Source: Micrococcaceae bacterium (GTDB lineage Bacteria > Actinomycetota > Actinomycetes > Actinomycetales > Micrococcaceae). From it: 14,640 nucleotides of DNA. This document shows, piece after piece, positions 6,201-13,855 of this stretch (positions are counted from its first letter, which is position 1; each line of letters opens with the position of its first letter). The stretch lies in contig DNHA01000228.1 of assembly GCA_003486025.1 (NCBI GenBank), positions 1 to 14,640 of the forward strand, written 5' to 3'. Position numbers and translations under genes: made by a program. The notes under the pieces were generated by a model, which did no database searches, was not told the origin of the DNA, and saw only the letters and a program-made list of their open reading frames with translations.

Positions 6201-7688
6201 ATGTCGATTACCGCTGAGCGCGAAGCAGAACTGCTCGCCAAGGTACCTACCGGATTGCTTATCAACGGTGAATGGCGAGATTCCTCAGATGGCAGCACCT
6301 TTGACGTGCTGGACCCTGCTACCGGTGAAAAGCTGGCTACGCTGGCTAGCGCTACCAGCGAAGACGCACTGGGTGCCTTGGACGCGGCAGATGCCGTGCA
6401 GGCCGAATGGGCGTTGACCGCGCCACGTGAACGTGCCGAAATTCTGCGCCGTGGTTTTGACCTGGTCACCTCGCGTGCTGATGATTTCGCGCTATTGATG
6501 AGCCTTGAAATGGGCAAGCCACTGGCTGAGGCCCGCGGCGAGGTTACCTATGGTGCCGAATTCCTGCGCTGGTTCTCCGAAGAGACCGTGCGCCACTACG
6601 GCCGCTACCTCACCTCCCCAGAAGGCAAGAACAAGATTCTGGTGCACCACAAGCCGGTAGGTCCGTGCCTGCTCATCACCCCGTGGAACTTCCCACTGGC
6701 TATGGCCACCCGCAAGGTCGGCCCGGCGATCGCTGCTGGTTGCACCATGGTGCTCAAACCAGCGAAGCTCACCCCGCTGACTACCCAGCTTTTCGCAGCA
6801 ACCATGATGGAAGCCGGCCTTCCAGCAGGCGTGCTCAACGTGGTGTCGGGAGCTTCGGCTTCGAAGATCTCCGGCCCATTGATGAAAGACAGCCGTCTGC
6901 GCAAGGTCTCCTTCACCGGCTCCACCCCAGTGGGTAAGCAGCTAATGAAGGATGCAACGGAGAACGTTCTGCGTACCTCGATGGAATTGGGCGGCAATGC
7001 ACCATTCCTGGTCTTTGAGGATGCAGACCTCGACGCGGCGGTAGAGGGCGCCATGGCTGCCAAGATGCGCAACATGGGCGAGGCCTGCACCGCGGCTAAC
7101 CGTTTCTTGGTGCATGAGGACGTTGCCGAAGAATTCACTGCAAAGTTCGCTGCAGCCATGAAGACCCTGAAGCCAGGCCGAGGCACCGACCCAAGCTCCA
7201 CCGTGGGCCCACTGGTTGAGGAAAAGGCTCGCGACGAGGTCCACGCGCTGGTTGAAGCAGCAATCGCCGATGGCGCAAGCGCCGTTACCGGTGGCGCGCC
7301 GGTGGATGGCCCCGGCTACTTCTACCAGCCAACCGTATTGGCCAATGTGGCTAATGATGCCAAGATCCTGACTCAGGAGATCTTCGGTCCGGTTGCCCCG
7401 GTGACCACGTTCAAGGATGAAGCCGACGCAATCCGTCTGGCCAATGCCAGTGAGTACGGTCTGGCATCCTACATTTACTCGCGAGACTTCAACCGGATGT
7501 TCCGCGTCTCGGAGCAGATTGAGTTTGGCCTGGTTGGCTTTAACGCTGGGGTTATCTCCAACGCTGCGGCACCATTTGGCGGCGTGAAGCAGTCGGGACT
7601 GGGCCGTGAAGGCGGCGCCGAAGGACTGGGCGAGTACACCACTGTGCAGTACATCGGTATTGCCGATCCATACGCACCGGTAAAGTAA
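6201..7688 (+). CDS. gabD: Succinate-semialdehyde dehydrogenase (NAD(P)-dependent aldehyde dehydrogenase)
   Basis: This 495-residue cytoplasmic enzyme of the ALDH superfamily oxidises succinate semialdehyde to succinate, the last step of the GABA shunt. Motifs seen: PWNFP with catalytic Asn163, cofactor-binding KPAKLTP (K186), FTGSTPVGKQLM from residue 238, general base Glu262 in ELGGNAP, the catalytic nucleophile Cys296 in GEACTAANR, EIFGPVAPV, and PFGGVKQSGLGREGG near the C-terminus. The early LINGEWRD and SLEMGKPLAEARGEV segments are typical of GabD-type enzymes, but exact substrate and NAD versus NADP preference cannot be settled from motifs. The length is standard. It has its own promoter and terminator, and no GABA aminotransferase or permease gene is adjacent, so the pathway context is not confirmed locally. 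Confidence 0.88.
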   Translation: MSITAEREAELLAKVPTGLLINGEWRDSSDGSTFDVLDPATGEKLATLASATSEDALGALDAADAVQAEWALTAPRERAEILRRGFDLVTSRADDFALLMSLEMGKPLAEARGEVTYGAEFLRWFSEETVRHYGRYLTSPEGKNKILVHHKPVGPCLLITPWNFPLAMATRKVGPAIAAGCTMVLKPAKLTPLTTQLFAATMMEAGLPAGVLNVVSGASASKISGPLMKDSRLRKVSFTGSTPVGKQLMKDATENVLRTSMELGGNAPFLVFEDADLDAAVEGAMAAKMRNMGEACTAANRFLVHEDVAEEFTAKFAAAMKTLKPGRGTDPSSTVGPLVEEKARDEVHALVEAAIADGASAVTGGAPVDGPGYFYQPTVLANVANDAKILTQEIFGPVAPVTTFKDEADAIRLANASEYGLASYIYSRDFNRMFRVSEQIEFGLVGFNAGVISNAAAPFGGVKQSGLGREGGAEGLGEYTTVQYIGIADPYAPVK

Positions 7689-7734
7689 CACCGACGCTGG
7701 ACTAACCGCAAAGTTCAGCGGCAGGACAGCGAGC

Positions 7735-7776
7735 TGCGGCCCCAGCATCTAGTTCAGATGCTGGGGCCGCATTTTT
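7735..7776 (+). terminator. Intrinsic terminator after gabD
   Basis: A perfect 16-bp GC-rich stem (7735-7750 with 7756-7771) with the loop AGTTC is followed by TTTTT at 7772-7776. It separates gabD from the convergent transglutaminase gene, which ends at 7789. The same stem may also stop minus-strand transcripts, but that side lacks a T-tract. Confidence 0.92.
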
Positions 7777-7788
7777 GCTTCAGATAGC

Positions 7789-10197
7789 TCAGCTAATTGT
7801 TTGAGCCGGTGCCACCTGGCGTAACCGCCGCTGGCGCAATGACGCGGGGAAGCAGAAGGCCGCGATGCGTTTGCCGAGCGGAAGGCCGTGGTGCAACTGG
7901 GTGCGCACCTGAGCTAACGCATCGACGAGAGCCTTCGTATTTTCTAACTCTGGATGCCGCTGAGCGTAAAAACTCGCTTCGATGGCAGTCCTGAGCAGTT
8001 GCAATTGTTGCCCGTGCTGCTGTCGGGTGGAGCTCAGGCGACTGGTGTAGTCGCCAACCGATTCATATTCTGCTGCCGGGGTGCCCGTGTCGGCGCCAAC
8101 GGCACACAATTCATCCCATAGGGCTTGGGCAGCTAATTGACCGCCAGCTTTGACCCGATCCAGCCGGCGGTGCCGCAAACGTGTGCGCTGCCAAGGGACT
8201 GCCGCAAGAATTAGCGCAATGATCAGCAGTCCGGCGGCAGCAGCCCACCCATAATCCTGCGCCTTATCTGCCGCGGGCTCTTCGGAGGTGGTGCCCGGGC
8301 TTTGTTGGGCCTCGGGATCATCCACGGTGGGAGCACCTGAGGGGTTCTGTTCCTCGGGTACTTCGGCAGGGGCCTGGCTGGAGGTTGGCTCCGGAGCATA
8401 ATCCGGGGCTTGGCCTTGTCCGGGGGTAGGCTCAAAAGGTACCCAGCCGATACCTGGCAGGAATAGTTCCGGCCAGGCGTGTGCCTGCCGTCCGGTCACC
8501 TCAAATTCGGTCAGCTCCGTGTCTGCCGGAAGCCCGTTCCCAGCGATGCCCGGCAGATCACCGGCATCCAGCGTGTCTCCCGTAGGTTCACCCGGCGCGT
8601 ATCCGACAACGATGCGTGAGGGGATTCCCGCGGCCCGAGCCAGTAGGGCCATAGTGGACGCAAAATGCACGCAGTAGCCTTGGCGGCGTTCCAGGAATGC
8701 CTTGACCACCTGGCGATTGGCTCCGTCATAGCCTTCGCGTAGGGGAGTGCGTTCGGAATACCCGAAAGTTTCCGAGCGCAAGAAGTCTTGGATCGCCACG
8801 GCAATATCAAAATCATTGGTCGGCGGCCCCTGAAGCGGTTCGTAGGCCTCCGCGAGCGTGCGTTGAAGTAACTGGCCGAACTGTCCATCCAAGTCTTCTG
8901 GCATTGACAGGTACACGTCATCGATCTGTGACTGCATGCCGTCGCCGTAGAAGCCCAGGCTCCGCGCGATCTGCGGACTCAAATTCATTTGTGTGTGCCC
9001 GATAGTCACTTCTTCGGTGCTGGTTAACGCGTCACCGCCAAGCCGCGCCACCGACGTTTCCTGGATCCACTGCCATGGGCCATCAATGCCGGAAATGAAA
9101 AAACTTCGATCCGGTATCGGCAGACTCGGACTGCTCACTCGGTCGTTCCAGCGAAGTTGGGTGACCTGTGCGCTGCCGTTAAAAACATTGGAGTCGGTGT
9201 CCATTGCGGTATCACCAAAGTAGGCCGATGTCAGCAGCCCGTCGTCCGGCTCCCACCGGGTGGCACTTAGATCCTCGATTACCGAGGTGCGCAGATATAC
9301 CGGCTCATTAGAAGTGGTCAGGTAGCTAAAAGCCACGGAGCCATTATTTGCCCGCAGGTCTCGCCCGAGATTCAGCAATGGATCGACATTGCTTGCTAGA
9401 AGGTCTCCTGAAGGGCGAGTACCCTCTGGCAGCATGCCTTTGCGAAACCCTGGCATGAAGGCACTGCTTAGTACCATGACCAAAGCGCAGACCATCGCGG
9501 TGAGCAATAGAATATTCACCTGGCGTTTGGAAGGAAGCCCGCGTTCGGCCCCGTTGACCGGAAAGATGTAGGGGAGCAACGCAAAATAACCGAGCAACGC
9601 GAGTGTCAGCAGCACCACATACCAGATCCCGGCGCCCTCTTGTTTGAACAGCGAAGCGATCACCGGCGCAAAAGATATCGGTAAGAGCACTAAGGGTGCT
9701 AAACGCCTGAAGGCCGCCAAAACCTCCACCATGACGCTGAGCGAGACAGCAAGCAGCAACAGGACAAATTCGACATAGCGTGAGTAGGCAACCGGCGGTA
9801 CCTGTGTGGAGAACTGCAACGCGGCCTCGGAAAGCACCGCGCCAAACCAATCAAAAATACCCAACCCCGGGATGGTGGTACGCATAGTTGGATGCAGCAA
9901 TACCGCACCACCGGCAATGAGCACTGCCACCGGTAGCGCAAGCCAGCGCACCTGACGCACCCCACGGAGCAATCCGGCACAGAAGTGAATTAGAAAGACC
10001 GGCCAAATCAGCGCCTGCAACCAAGCGGTACCTTGAACCACGCCACTAAGAGACGCCAAACCGGCGAGCATTGCCAGCGCTAAGGTGCAGGCAGCCAGCA
10101 AACGCGCGGTGAGGTTATTTGCCGTCTGCCGGAGAACAGGCTCATCTGCCCCTGGGGCTGGACTCGAAGCAGGAATGTCAGTGATGGTGGCGCTCAT
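7789..10197 (-). CDS. Transglutaminase-like membrane protein (TgpA/DUF3488 type)
   Basis: This is an 802-residue protein. I chose ATG 10197 because it overlaps the preceding stop codon in the ATGA arrangement; an in-frame ATG at 10209 would add four residues, and neither has a ribosome-binding site, so translational coupling is likely. About seven hydrophobic segments lie within residues 30-247 (DUF3488 membrane domain), followed by an extracytoplasmic part. The transglutaminase core has Cys509 in RQGYCVHFASTMALLARAAGIPSR, His573 in RQAHAWPELF, and Glu589 in WVPFEPTPG where many family members have Asp. A Pro/Glu/Ser-rich linker follows (about 600-645), then one membrane helix (about 650-669) and a cytoplasmic tail. 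It is the last gene of a moxR-DUF58-transglutaminase operon. The substrate is unknown; a role at the cell envelope is inferred. Confidence 0.88.
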   Translation of the reverse strand: MSATITDIPASSPAPGADEPVLRQTANNLTARLLAACTLALAMLAGLASLSGVVQGTAWLQALIWPVFLIHFCAGLLRGVRQVRWLALPVAVLIAGGAVLLHPTMRTTIPGLGIFDWFGAVLSEAALQFSTQVPPVAYSRYVEFVLLLLAVSLSVMVEVLAAFRRLAPLVLLPISFAPVIASLFKQEGAGIWYVVLLTLALLGYFALLPYIFPVNGAERGLPSKRQVNILLLTAMVCALVMVLSSAFMPGFRKGMLPEGTRPSGDLLASNVDPLLNLGRDLRANNGSVAFSYLTTSNEPVYLRTSVIEDLSATRWEPDDGLLTSAYFGDTAMDTDSNVFNGSAQVTQLRWNDRVSSPSLPIPDRSFFISGIDGPWQWIQETSVARLGGDALTSTEEVTIGHTQMNLSPQIARSLGFYGDGMQSQIDDVYLSMPEDLDGQFGQLLQRTLAEAYEPLQGPPTNDFDIAVAIQDFLRSETFGYSERTPLREGYDGANRQVVKAFLERRQGYCVHFASTMALLARAAGIPSRIVVGYAPGEPTGDTLDAGDLPGIAGNGLPADTELTEFEVTGRQAHAWPELFLPGIGWVPFEPTPGQGQAPDYAPEPTSSQAPAEVPEEQNPSGAPTVDDPEAQQSPGTTSEEPAADKAQDYGWAAAAGLLIIALILAAVPWQRTRLRHRRLDRVKAGGQLAAQALWDELCAVGADTGTPAAEYESVGDYTSRLSSTRQQHGQQLQLLRTAIEASFYAQRHPELENTKALVDALAQVRTQLHHGLPLGKRIAAFCFPASLRQRRLRQVAPAQTIS

Positions 10198-11516
10198 GAG
10201 CGGGACCATAAGTCGTTAATATTCGTGTTGGCTGCCAGAAAGTGCACCTTCCAACCGGTTCGCGACAGCGTGTGCTGCATGTCCTGGTAGCGCTCCGGGT
10301 GGGAAACGAGTAGGAACAGTTCTACATGCCGTACCGACCGTGAAAGTGTTGCGAGCCAAGCGGCCTGTGTGCTGTCAATTTCCCCAAGGATCATGATGAC
10401 TGGCTCATCAGGCAATGCCTGCAGTAACTTGCGAAGTGCTTCGCCCAAGATCTCGGCTTTTGGGGCAATGGTGTTCGGCGCGCGTAAGGACATGTGTGCG
10501 CTCGCCGAATGAAAGTCTTCAAATCCACTGCGCGCGGAAGCCCCGGACAACGAGATGCTGGCAGCGTCCAAGAGTTGCTCACCAGCCAAATCTCGGAAGA
10601 GCAGCTGATATCCGTTGGACGCGTATCGCTGGCCGATACTGCACGCTAGGCTCAACGCAGTTTCGAAGCGGCGGCTGCTTTGAATAGCGGGCTTTTCTCC
10701 CTGCGGAATACTTAGCCGCAGATCTGCGCCGTTGCTGTGCCAATGTTCAAAGGTTCGGTCCAAGACCAACAGTGCTTGGGCTGTGGCCACATGATTTTCT
10801 TGACGGACCATGAGCCTTCCTTGGCGGGCGGTTGCCTTCCAATGCACCTGGCGAATTCAGTCACCCTGCTGATATTCACGGGTGGCTACGTCGTAATAGT
10901 CGGCAGTGGTGCTGCGGGAGAAGCGAGCATCGCCGGTGAGCATCTTTTCACCCAGTGAGGCAAAGCGTTCCAACGGGTGGATTTGGGCACAAACTTGTAT
11001 CGGTGTGGCTTGGCCCGTGTCGATCAGACCATGGATCAGGCCTAAAGGGTCTGCCAAGATCTGTTTTGCTGGACCCACCAAGTGGATGCCTCGGCTGCGG
11101 AAGACCAATTCGTAGGTGCTTGCGCCGGGCCCGGTAAATTCTGGGCCAGGTCCGAATTCCTCTGGTAGCCCCTCTTGAACGGTGGCTTGATCCGCGCAAG
11201 CCAGTTGCACTCGGGTGATGTCTCCAACTACCGGGTTCGAGCTGAGCAGCGTGCGGGTCAAGGCGGAAGTATTACGCAATCGCAGTACCAGCAGCCAACT
11301 GACCAGAACTAAAGCAATGAGCCCGGTTCCGATAGCCATCATTTCGTGACGACCCAGAATGTAGGCGAGGAAAATAAGAACGGCCCCGCCGAATACGGTG
11401 CACCAGCCACGCCGGGTGAGCAAGTCCAGGCGGAACTTCTTCAAGTTTTGTGGTGCCGAGGCGGTACGCGCCCACGACAATGCGTCTTTGGAATCGAACC
11501 GTGGTATCTGATCCAT
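10194..11516 (-). pseudogene. DUF58 domain protein interrupted by an in-frame TGA
   Basis: The frame runs for 441 codons, from ATG 11516 to the stop at 10194, with one internal TGA at 10859-10857 (codon 220). Before it, 219 residues include two membrane helices (about 38-55 and 60-80) and end TREYQQGD. After it the same frame continues IRQVHWKATARQGRLMVRQ and 200 further residues with a vWA-like LLVLDRT strand. REYxxGDxxRxIHWKxxAR is the hallmark of DUF58, so the stop falls exactly within it. There is no frameshift or other lesion. DUF58 proteins are usually encoded beside MoxR ATPases, as here. Alternatives to a pseudogene are a sequencing error, read-through, or two polypeptides (10857-11516, and 10194-10847 from GTG 10847). 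The start lacks a ribosome-binding site and lies 12 bp after moxR. Confidence 0.8.
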
Positions 11517-11528
11517 GAGAAAAATCAG

Positions 11529-12491
11529 CTATCCGACAGGTGTAGCGGAGACGAGATCCTGGATCAAGGCCAGCGGTTCCACACCCTCTGATAATGCCCT
11601 GCGGGTGAGGATCAGCCGGTGGGACAAGATCATCGGTGCTACTGCGCGCACATCTTCGGGCAGAACATGGTCACGTCCGTTGATGGCAGCATGGGATTTT
11701 GCGGCTCGAACCCACTGTACGAGTGCTCGGGGTGATGCACCGAGGGAAATATATGGGTGTTCACGGGTGGCACGGCCCAAATCGACGACATAGCTGCTCA
11801 GCCGCTGGGTAACGGTAACCTGTTTCACCTGGTCGATCATCTGATGAAGCTGATCAAGTTCGAGCACCGGGGTGAGCGCATCTAGCGGTTCGGAGATGTG
11901 ATGCGTGGAAAGCATTAAGATTTCCGCTTCCCTTTCGGGATAGCCCAATGAAATCCGACCCATGAATCTGTCCCGTTGCGCCTCGGGCAACGCGAAGGTT
12001 CCTTCGGAATCAATGGGGTTTTGCGTAGCTACGACCATAAATGGCCGTTGCAGCGGATGGGTGATCGAATCGACCGTTACCTGTTGCTCTTCCATGCACT
12101 CAAGCAGCGCGGATTGAGTTTTTGCGTTGGCACGGTTGATCTCGTCAGCGATCACGATATTTGCAAAAATGGGCCCCGGGTGAAAAGTGAACTTATGGTC
12201 CTGCGGAGAGAACACCGAAACTCCGGTGACGTCGCTAGGGAGAAGATCCGGAGTGAATTGAATGCGGTGCACGCTTCCATTAACACTGCGCGCCAGAGAT
12301 TTGGCGAGCATCGTCTTGCCAACCCCGGGCACGTCCTCCAGCAGCAGATGGCCTTGGGCAAGCAGCACCACGATGGTGTTCGTAATCGCCTCCGGCTTGC
12401 CGGTGATGACTTCTTGAATTGCATCAAACATCCGCTGGTAATTGGACCTAAAGGTCGAATCAACTGAGGGCAGTGCTGGGTGGGCACTCAT
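11529..12491 (-). CDS. moxR: MoxR family AAA+ ATPase
   Basis: This is a 320-residue ATPase. I placed the start at ATG 12491 because AGGAGG lies 6 nt upstream; the longer frame to 12557 would put that site inside the gene. Motifs: Walker A EDVPGVGKT (K59), FTPDLLPSDVTG (79-90), Walker B VIADEINRA (from 113), sensor 1 VVATQNPID (N158), LPEAQRDRF with an arginine-finger candidate, and sensor 2 GASPRA (251-256). MoxR ATPases act as chaperone-like remodelers with vWA or DUF58 partner proteins, and this is the first gene of a moxR-DUF58-transglutaminase operon, a common arrangement. It is cytoplasmic, probably hexameric. What it remodels here is unknown. Family assignment is very secure. Confidence 0.95.
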   Translation of the reverse strand: MSAHPALPSVDSTFRSNYQRMFDAIQEVITGKPEAITNTIVVLLAQGHLLLEDVPGVGKTMLAKSLARSVNGSVHRIQFTPDLLPSDVTGVSVFSPQDHKFTFHPGPIFANIVIADEINRANAKTQSALLECMEEQQVTVDSITHPLQRPFMVVATQNPIDSEGTFALPEAQRDRFMGRISLGYPEREAEILMLSTHHISEPLDALTPVLELDQLHQMIDQVKQVTVTQRLSSYVVDLGRATREHPYISLGASPRALVQWVRAAKSHAAINGRDHVLPEDVRAVAPMILSHRLILTRRALSEGVEPLALIQDLVSATPVG

Positions 12492-12511
12492 CCGCATCCT
12501 CCTGGCTGGGC

Positions 12512-12579
12512 AACTTATCGTGCCGAGGTTGTCGTTGACACGCCAAGCGATTTCCATATCTTGTGTTCACATCATATGG
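12512..12579. promoter_or_regulatory. Divergent moxR/tatD control region with a 26-bp dyad
   Basis: On the plus strand TTGACA (12535-12540) and TATCTT (12557-12562) are spaced by 16 bases and could drive tatD. On the minus strand TGTCAA (12540-12535) and TAAGTT (12517-12512), 17 apart, could drive moxR. A dyad at 12554-12579 has arms CCATAT / ATATGG and inner TGTG / CACA around a central TT, with 10 of 12 pairs complementary. It covers the plus-strand -10 box, a position suited to a repressor. The promoters are tentative; the dyad is directly visible. Confidence 0.4.
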
Positions 12580-12694
12580 GGTTCTTTTCTCCACTAACAG
12601 CATCTTAATGTATTGATTCGTTGCTGCTCCGGCGGTGATGGAAGAATTAGCCCCAAGAACTGACAGCATTTTGAACAAAAGCAACGGTGGGCAG

Positions 12695-13642
12695 ATGAGC
12701 GATTCAGATTTTTCGGCAATTCCGGAGGGCTATCGTCCGCTTCCGGAGGATGACAGCACACCGTTGAATGTCCGTACCCGCTCGCCCAAGAATGAAAAGG
12801 GCGGCAGTAAAAGGAACACCCGCTATCCGGACGCACCGGAACCTCTGCCTTTTCCGGTGATTGATAACCACACTCATTTGGACTTCCGGGATGGTTCGCT
12901 CAACGTCACGGTGCAGCAAGCACTTGATGCTGCGGCTGCGGTCGGTGTCGAGGGGCTGATCCAAGTGGGGTGCGATGTTGAATCCTCGCGTTTTGCGGTG
13001 CAAGCAGCAAAGGAATATCCAAATGTTCTGGCCGCAATTGCCATCCACCCCAATGATGCTGCGCGACTTGCCGAGGCTGGAAAACTGCAATCCGCAATCG
13101 AGCAAATCGAGGCTTTGGCCTCTGAAGAACGGGTACGAGCCATTGGAGAGACCGGCCTGGACTATTTCCGCACCGGAATAGAAGGCCACCAAGATCAGGA
13201 GGATTCCTTCCGTGAGCACCTGCGAATCGCGGTGGAGCATGGCAAGGCCGTGCAAATTCACGACCGTGACGCACACAGCGATGTAGTGCGGGTACTCAAA
13301 GACTCGGTGTTACCAGAACGCGTGGTCTTCCATTGTTTTTCGGGTGACGCAGAATTGGCGCGGATCTGCAATGACAACGGGTGGTACATGTCCTTCTCTG
13401 GGACGGTGACCTTCAAGAATTCGATTGATCTGCAGGAGGCATTGCGCCTAGCGGACCCGCAGCTACTGCTAGTGGAGACCGACGCACCAATTTTGACCCC
13501 TCACCCCTTTAGGGGAAGACCCAATGCCAGTTACATGATCCCGTATACGACTCGTTTTATGGCTGAGGTGCGCGCGACGGATCTAACGCAGTTCTGTGAG
13601 CAGATTTCTCGGAATACCGGTGCAGTTTACGGAGCATTGTAG
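12695..13642 (+). CDS. tatD: TatD family metal-dependent hydrolase (deoxyribonuclease)
   Basis: This is a 315-residue TIM-barrel metallohydrolase of the amidohydrolase superfamily; relatives are 3'-5' exonucleases acting on DNA or RNA. Metal and active-site residues seen: H59 and H61 (DNHTHLDF), E152 (GETGLDYF), H189 (QIHDRDAH), H213 (FHCFSGD) and D263 (ETDAPILTP), with the usual PHPFRGRPN after it. An unusual hydrophilic N-terminal extension of about 50 residues (MSDSDFSAIPEGYRPLPEDD...) precedes the barrel. I chose ATG 12695 because GGTGG lies just upstream, but the frame also allows GTG/ATG starts at 12635/12638, and the site is weak. The next gene is rpf-like, the order also seen in M. 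tuberculosis (Rv1008-Rv1009). Function is confident; the start is uncertain. Confidence 0.92.
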   Translation: MSDSDFSAIPEGYRPLPEDDSTPLNVRTRSPKNEKGGSKRNTRYPDAPEPLPFPVIDNHTHLDFRDGSLNVTVQQALDAAAAVGVEGLIQVGCDVESSRFAVQAAKEYPNVLAAIAIHPNDAARLAEAGKLQSAIEQIEALASEERVRAIGETGLDYFRTGIEGHQDQEDSFREHLRIAVEHGKAVQIHDRDAHSDVVRVLKDSVLPERVVFHCFSGDAELARICNDNGWYMSFSGTVTFKNSIDLQEALRLADPQLLLVETDAPILTPHPFRGRPNASYMIPYTTRFMAEVRATDLTQFCEQISRNTGAVYGAL

Positions 13643-13824
13643 TACTGCCGGATGTGCTTTCGGCCATATAAAGGTTGCGCCAATTATTACAATTCGGTTA
13701 CGGTTAACAGAATGCGTTGAGTTGAGAGCGCGCCTTCGTGCCGTTCGCACTGTAAAGAGTTGCCCTATCGGCAGGCCACATCCTTTGGTCTGAAGGTCGT
13801 GCAAAGCCAACACCGAACTTTAGA

Positions 13825-13844
13825 TTGGCGGAATTGTCCGCCAA
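13825..13844 (+). promoter_or_regulatory. 8-bp hairpin just upstream of the rpf-like gene
   Basis: TTGGCGGA and TCCGCCAA form a perfect stem around the loop ATTG, ending 11 bases before ATG 13856. AAGG (13843-13846), a weak ribosome-binding site, overlaps the end of the stem, so the hairpin could limit initiation there or act as an operator. No T-tract follows. The 213-base tatD-rpf gap also holds a CGGTTA direct repeat (13695-13706). I could not recognise the c-di-AMP (ydaO-type) riboswitch that precedes some actinobacterial rpf genes. Confidence 0.35.
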
Positions 13845-13855
13845 GGTTGAGCAAA

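Noticed and set aside
6942..7748. 268-codon minus-strand open frame
   Set aside because: It is antisense to the well-supported gabD gene, overlaps the gabD terminator, and matches no known family.
8368..8416. Glu instead of Asp in the transglutaminase triad as a sign of inactivity
   Set aside because: As I recall, FEPTP in place of FDPTP is common in actinobacterial members, and Cys and His are both present, so it is not evidence of loss of function.
10857..10859. Selenocysteine (TGA) reading of the DUF58 stop
   Set aside because: DUF58 has no conserved cysteine or selenocysteine at this position and I see no clear SECIS-type hairpin right after the codon.
11976..12467. 163-codon plus-strand open frame
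   Set aside because: It lies antisense within moxR, whose motifs are all intact; it is a shadow frame.
12562..12571. CRP/GlxR-type site in the moxR/tatD region
   Set aside because: TGTG and CACA are only 2 bases apart; the consensus needs TGTGA and TCACA separated by 6 bases.
13643..13855. c-di-AMP (ydaO-type) riboswitch before the rpf-like gene
   Set aside because: Some actinobacterial rpf genes have one, but I could not find its conserved sequence blocks here, only a short hairpin.
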